Positions 52,772-54,622 of a stretch of 54,622 nucleotides of DNA are shown here, piece by piece. The stretch is from Vulcanimicrobiota bacterium (GTDB taxonomy: Bacteria > Vulcanimicrobiota > Vulcanimicrobiia > Vulcanimicrobiales > Vulcanimicrobiaceae): NCBI GenBank assembly GCA_003164495.1, contig PLTN01000140.1, forward strand, positions 1-54,622, in the 5' to 3' direction. The notes under the pieces are model-generated. The model saw only the letters and a program-made list of their open reading frames with translations. It did no database searches and was not told the DNA's origin. Every line of letters begins with the position of its first letter. Positions within the stretch are counted from its first letter, which is position 1. The position numbers and the translations under genes are program-made.

Positions 52772-53325
52772 CGGATCAAAAAAATCGTCGCGTAGAGCGC
52801 AAGCCAAACGACGAAGACGAAGTGCCAGTAGTAGGCCACGGCCTCGACCGCGGCGTGATGGTCGCGCGTGAAGGCCGGCATGCGCAAGAAAATCGAAACC
52901 GCCGCCAGCAGGACGACCCCGGCAAAGACGTGCGCGAAGTGCGTTCCGGTCAACACGTAGTAGATCGTGCCGTACGCCGAACCGTTGACTGCGAAGTTCG
53001 CGTGGGCCCAGTCGCTCCACTCGAGCCCAAGAAACGCGACCGCGAGGACGATCGTGAAGGCAAGCATCGCGCGCGCCGTCCTACGGCCGCCGCGCGTCGC
53101 CGCGGATTGAGCGATCGTCATGGTCACGCTGCCCGCGGCGAGCAACGCCGTACCGATCCCCATGCTCACCGGGTCCAATTCCGCGCCCGCCGGCGGCCAC
53201 GTTGCGGTCATTCCGCGCAGGTAGTAATACGCGGCGAGTAAAGCCGCGAAAACCATCGATTCCGAAGCGAGGAATACGACTGTGCCAAACACGAGCGGGT
53301 GCGCTCGGATCGCAACTGATCGCAT
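52768..53325 (-). CDS. ctaE: Cytochrome c oxidase subunit III
   Basis: A 185-residue short-form CoxC with about five helices: HPLVFGTVVFLASESMVFAA (Glu in the SE motif), LAFTIVLAVAFLGLEWSDW, VLTGTHFAHVFAGVVLLAAV and AYYWHFVFVVWLALYATI. It stabilises the aa3-type oxidase. Head of the minus-strand operon ctaE, Rieske, cytochrome b, cytochrome c, ctaG. Only 18 bases separate its ATG from the divergent ctaC start. Confidence 0.92.
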   Translation of the reverse strand: MRSVAIRAHPLVFGTVVFLASESMVFAALLAAYYYLRGMTATWPPAGAELDPVSMGIGTALLAAGSVTMTIAQSAATRGGRRTARAMLAFTIVLAVAFLGLEWSDWAHANFAVNGSAYGTIYYVLTGTHFAHVFAGVVLLAAVSIFLRMPAFTRDHHAAVEAVAYYWHFVFVVWLALYATIFLIR

Positions 53326-53343
53326 GCGTCAACACTACCCCGG

Positions 53344-54033
53344 TTGATCGCTTACGAAACCGGGTACGCTCCTCTCGTGCACGGTCCGTCCTGGCCCGCG
53401 GTCAGCAGCACGCAGGCAGTTGCGCTTGCGCAAGACTGGTTGATCTTCACTTGCGCGGCGCTGAGCCTTGCCGTCTTGGTGTGGGTGCTCATCATCGTGG
53501 CCGCGATCCGTTTCCGCCGTACGGATCGCAACCCCGAAGCCCGCTCGCAGCGCGCGAACAATGCGCCGCTCGAGATCGTGTGGACGATCCTGCCGCTCCT
53601 GATCGTGGTCGGGCTCTTCGCCTATACCTATCACATCGAGGCCGCCCTTGAAGCGCTGGCCGCCGATGCACCCGTGCAGCTGAACGTGAACGGGTTCCGC
53701 TGGGGCTGGACGTTTGCGTACGCCGGCGGACCGACGATCACCGGCACGTCGCTGCATCCGCCGCAAATGGTGCTGCCCGCCGGGCGCACCGCCGCGATCA
53801 CGGTGACGTCGAGCGACGTCATCCACTCGTTCTGGGTACCCGACATGCTGTTCAAACGCGACGCCGTTCCGGGACGCGCGACGACGTTCGATCTGACGCC
53901 GACCACACCCGGAACCTACCTCGGCCGGTGCGGCGAGTTCTGCGGCCTCAATCACGCCCTTATGACGTTCTCGGTGCGGGTTGTGTCGCCGGCCGAATAC
54001 CAGCGCTGGCGCGCATACGAGGCCACGCAGTGA
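53344..54033 (+). CDS. ctaC: Cytochrome c oxidase subunit II
   Basis: A 229-residue CoxB: two N-terminal helices (WLIFTCAALSLAVLVWVLII and IVWTILPLLIVVGLFAYTYH), the tryptophan-rich GFRWGWTFAYAGG, and the CuA site SDVIHSFWVPDM with GRCGEFCGLNHALM. It accepts electrons from cytochrome c. No C-terminal haem c is present. TTG at 53344 is the only good start close to the family start, and a ribosome site is not obvious. The stop overlaps ctaD (GTGA). Confidence 0.92.
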   Translation: MIAYETGYAPLVHGPSWPAVSSTQAVALAQDWLIFTCAALSLAVLVWVLIIVAAIRFRRTDRNPEARSQRANNAPLEIVWTILPLLIVVGLFAYTYHIEAALEALAADAPVQLNVNGFRWGWTFAYAGGPTITGTSLHPPQMVLPAGRTAAITVTSSDVIHSFWVPDMLFKRDAVPGRATTFDLTPTTPGTYLGRCGEFCGLNHALMTFSVRVVSPAEYQRWRAYEATQ

Positions 54034-54622
54034 TCGCAACCGCGGAACGCCACGACATCCTCGCGTGGTTCACATCCACCGATCACAAACGCATCGGCAT
54101 CCTCTACATGGGCACGAGTTTGCTGTTCCTGTTGGTCGCGGGTTTGCTTGCGATGCTGATCCGCACGCAACTGGCACGTCCCGACGCGACGCTGCTCGGG
54201 CCTGAGGCCTACAACGCCGTGTTCACGCTGCACGGCACGGCAATGATCTTTCTCGTCATCGCGCCGTTCGGATTCGGGCTTGCGAACTATCTCATTCCGC
54301 TGCAGATCGGCGCGCCGGACATGGCCTTTCCGCGCCTCAATGCAACGTCGTTCTGGGTGTTTCTGTTCGGCGGCTTGACCGTCTTCGCCGGCGCGGCAGC
54401 GAACGACGGTGGGGCGGCGGCCGGCTGGACGGCGTATGCGCCGCTCTCGGAGATCACGATCTCGGCCGGCATCGGCCAGGACATGTGGATCATCGGTGTC
54501 GCGATGGTTTCGGTCGCATCGATCGCCGCCGCAGTGAATTTCGTGACGACGGCGTTCGTGCTGCGCGCTCCGGGGATGACGATGTGGCGGATGCCGATCT
54601 TCACCTGGGAGATGATCGCGAC
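54030..54622 (+). CDS. ctaD: Cytochrome c oxidase subunit I, 5' part
   Basis: The first 197 codons, running off the window. GTG at 54030 overlaps the ctaC stop. The haem-copper oxidase start HDILAWFTSTDHKRIGILYM, the low-spin haem His in AVFTLHGTAMIFLVIAPFGF, NYLIPLQIGAPDMAFPRLNA and the following helices are all as in CtaD. The copper-B and active-site Tyr region lies outside. Confidence 0.93.
   Translation, partial: MIATAERHDILAWFTSTDHKRIGILYMGTSLLFLLVAGLLAMLIRTQLARPDATLLGPEAYNAVFTLHGTAMIFLVIAPFGFGLANYLIPLQIGAPDMAFPRLNATSFWVFLFGGLTVFAGAAANDGGAAAGWTAYAPLSEITISAGIGQDMWIIGVAMVSVASIAAAVNFVTTAFVLRAPGMTMWRMPIFTWEMIA

Overview
The window is GC-rich, gene-dense bacterial chromosomal DNA, with overlapping stop/start codons, many GTG/TTG starts, no tRNA, rRNA, CRISPR array, transposase or phage gene that I could recognise. 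The respiratory genes (three-helix Rieske protein, membrane-anchored di-haem cytochrome c, short CtaE, CtaG) are of the type known from Actinobacteria and neighbouring deep lineages. Together with FolE2, UDP-sulfoquinovose synthase and a large DUF5117-type metalloprotease they fit an aerobic, free-living soil-type heterotroph, for example Eremiobacterota or another actinobacteria-like phylum. That placement is inference and is not proved by the window.

Layout. 1-4.2 kb: AlkA-like glycosylase (cut by the window edge), an ABC-2 permease, an amidase-like protein, a class A beta-lactamase, a cyclophilin and an RsbW-like anti-sigma factor. 4.2-11.2 kb: a broken substrate-binding protein (SBP), a P450, an intact SBP, and a tight cassette of HMG-CoA-lyase family enzyme, SucD-like, two-cluster ferredoxin and SucC-like genes, followed by a MarR gene. 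11.2-21.8 kb: a divergent SDR with duplicated operators, then a minus-strand catabolic run (aryl-CoA ligase, amidohydrolase, thiolase, SDR, two SBPs, HemL-like aminotransferase, pterin dehydratase), divergent from an FAH-family gene and a second MarR gene across a perfect palindrome. 21.8-27.4 kb: SBP, small protein, HyuA, HyuB and a membrane protein. 27.5-28.4 kb: a scrambled phytoene desaturase/phytoene synthase remnant. 28.4-31.4 kb: Mrp-type P-loop ATPase, M48 protease and DUF2461. 31.4-38.9 kb: glycosyltransferase, GH1-like protein, a FolK-FolE2 fusion, FolP and the metalloprotease. 39-43.1 kb: IlvE, DyP peroxidase, a truncated MASE4/HATPase protein, a small Cys-rich protein and a MetE-like protein. 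43.1-49.3 kb: SqdB, a two-part glycosyltransferase, an anti-sigma factor, a PEP mutase/ICL-family lyase, a TcuA-like flavoprotein and a histone H1-like protein. 49.4 kb to the end: ctaG, cytochrome c, cytochrome b, Rieske and ctaE on minus; ctaC and ctaD on plus.

The main biological theme is uptake and CoA-dependent breakdown of organic or aromatic acids. SBPs are present without any permease or ATPase partner, and MarR repressors sit beside palindromic sites. The second theme is a respiratory chain coding for a bc-type complex next to an aa3-type oxidase. The third is local gene decay: several genes show clean internal deletions or frameshifts (4.5, 6.2, 28.0-28.3 and 41.1 kb) while their neighbours are intact.
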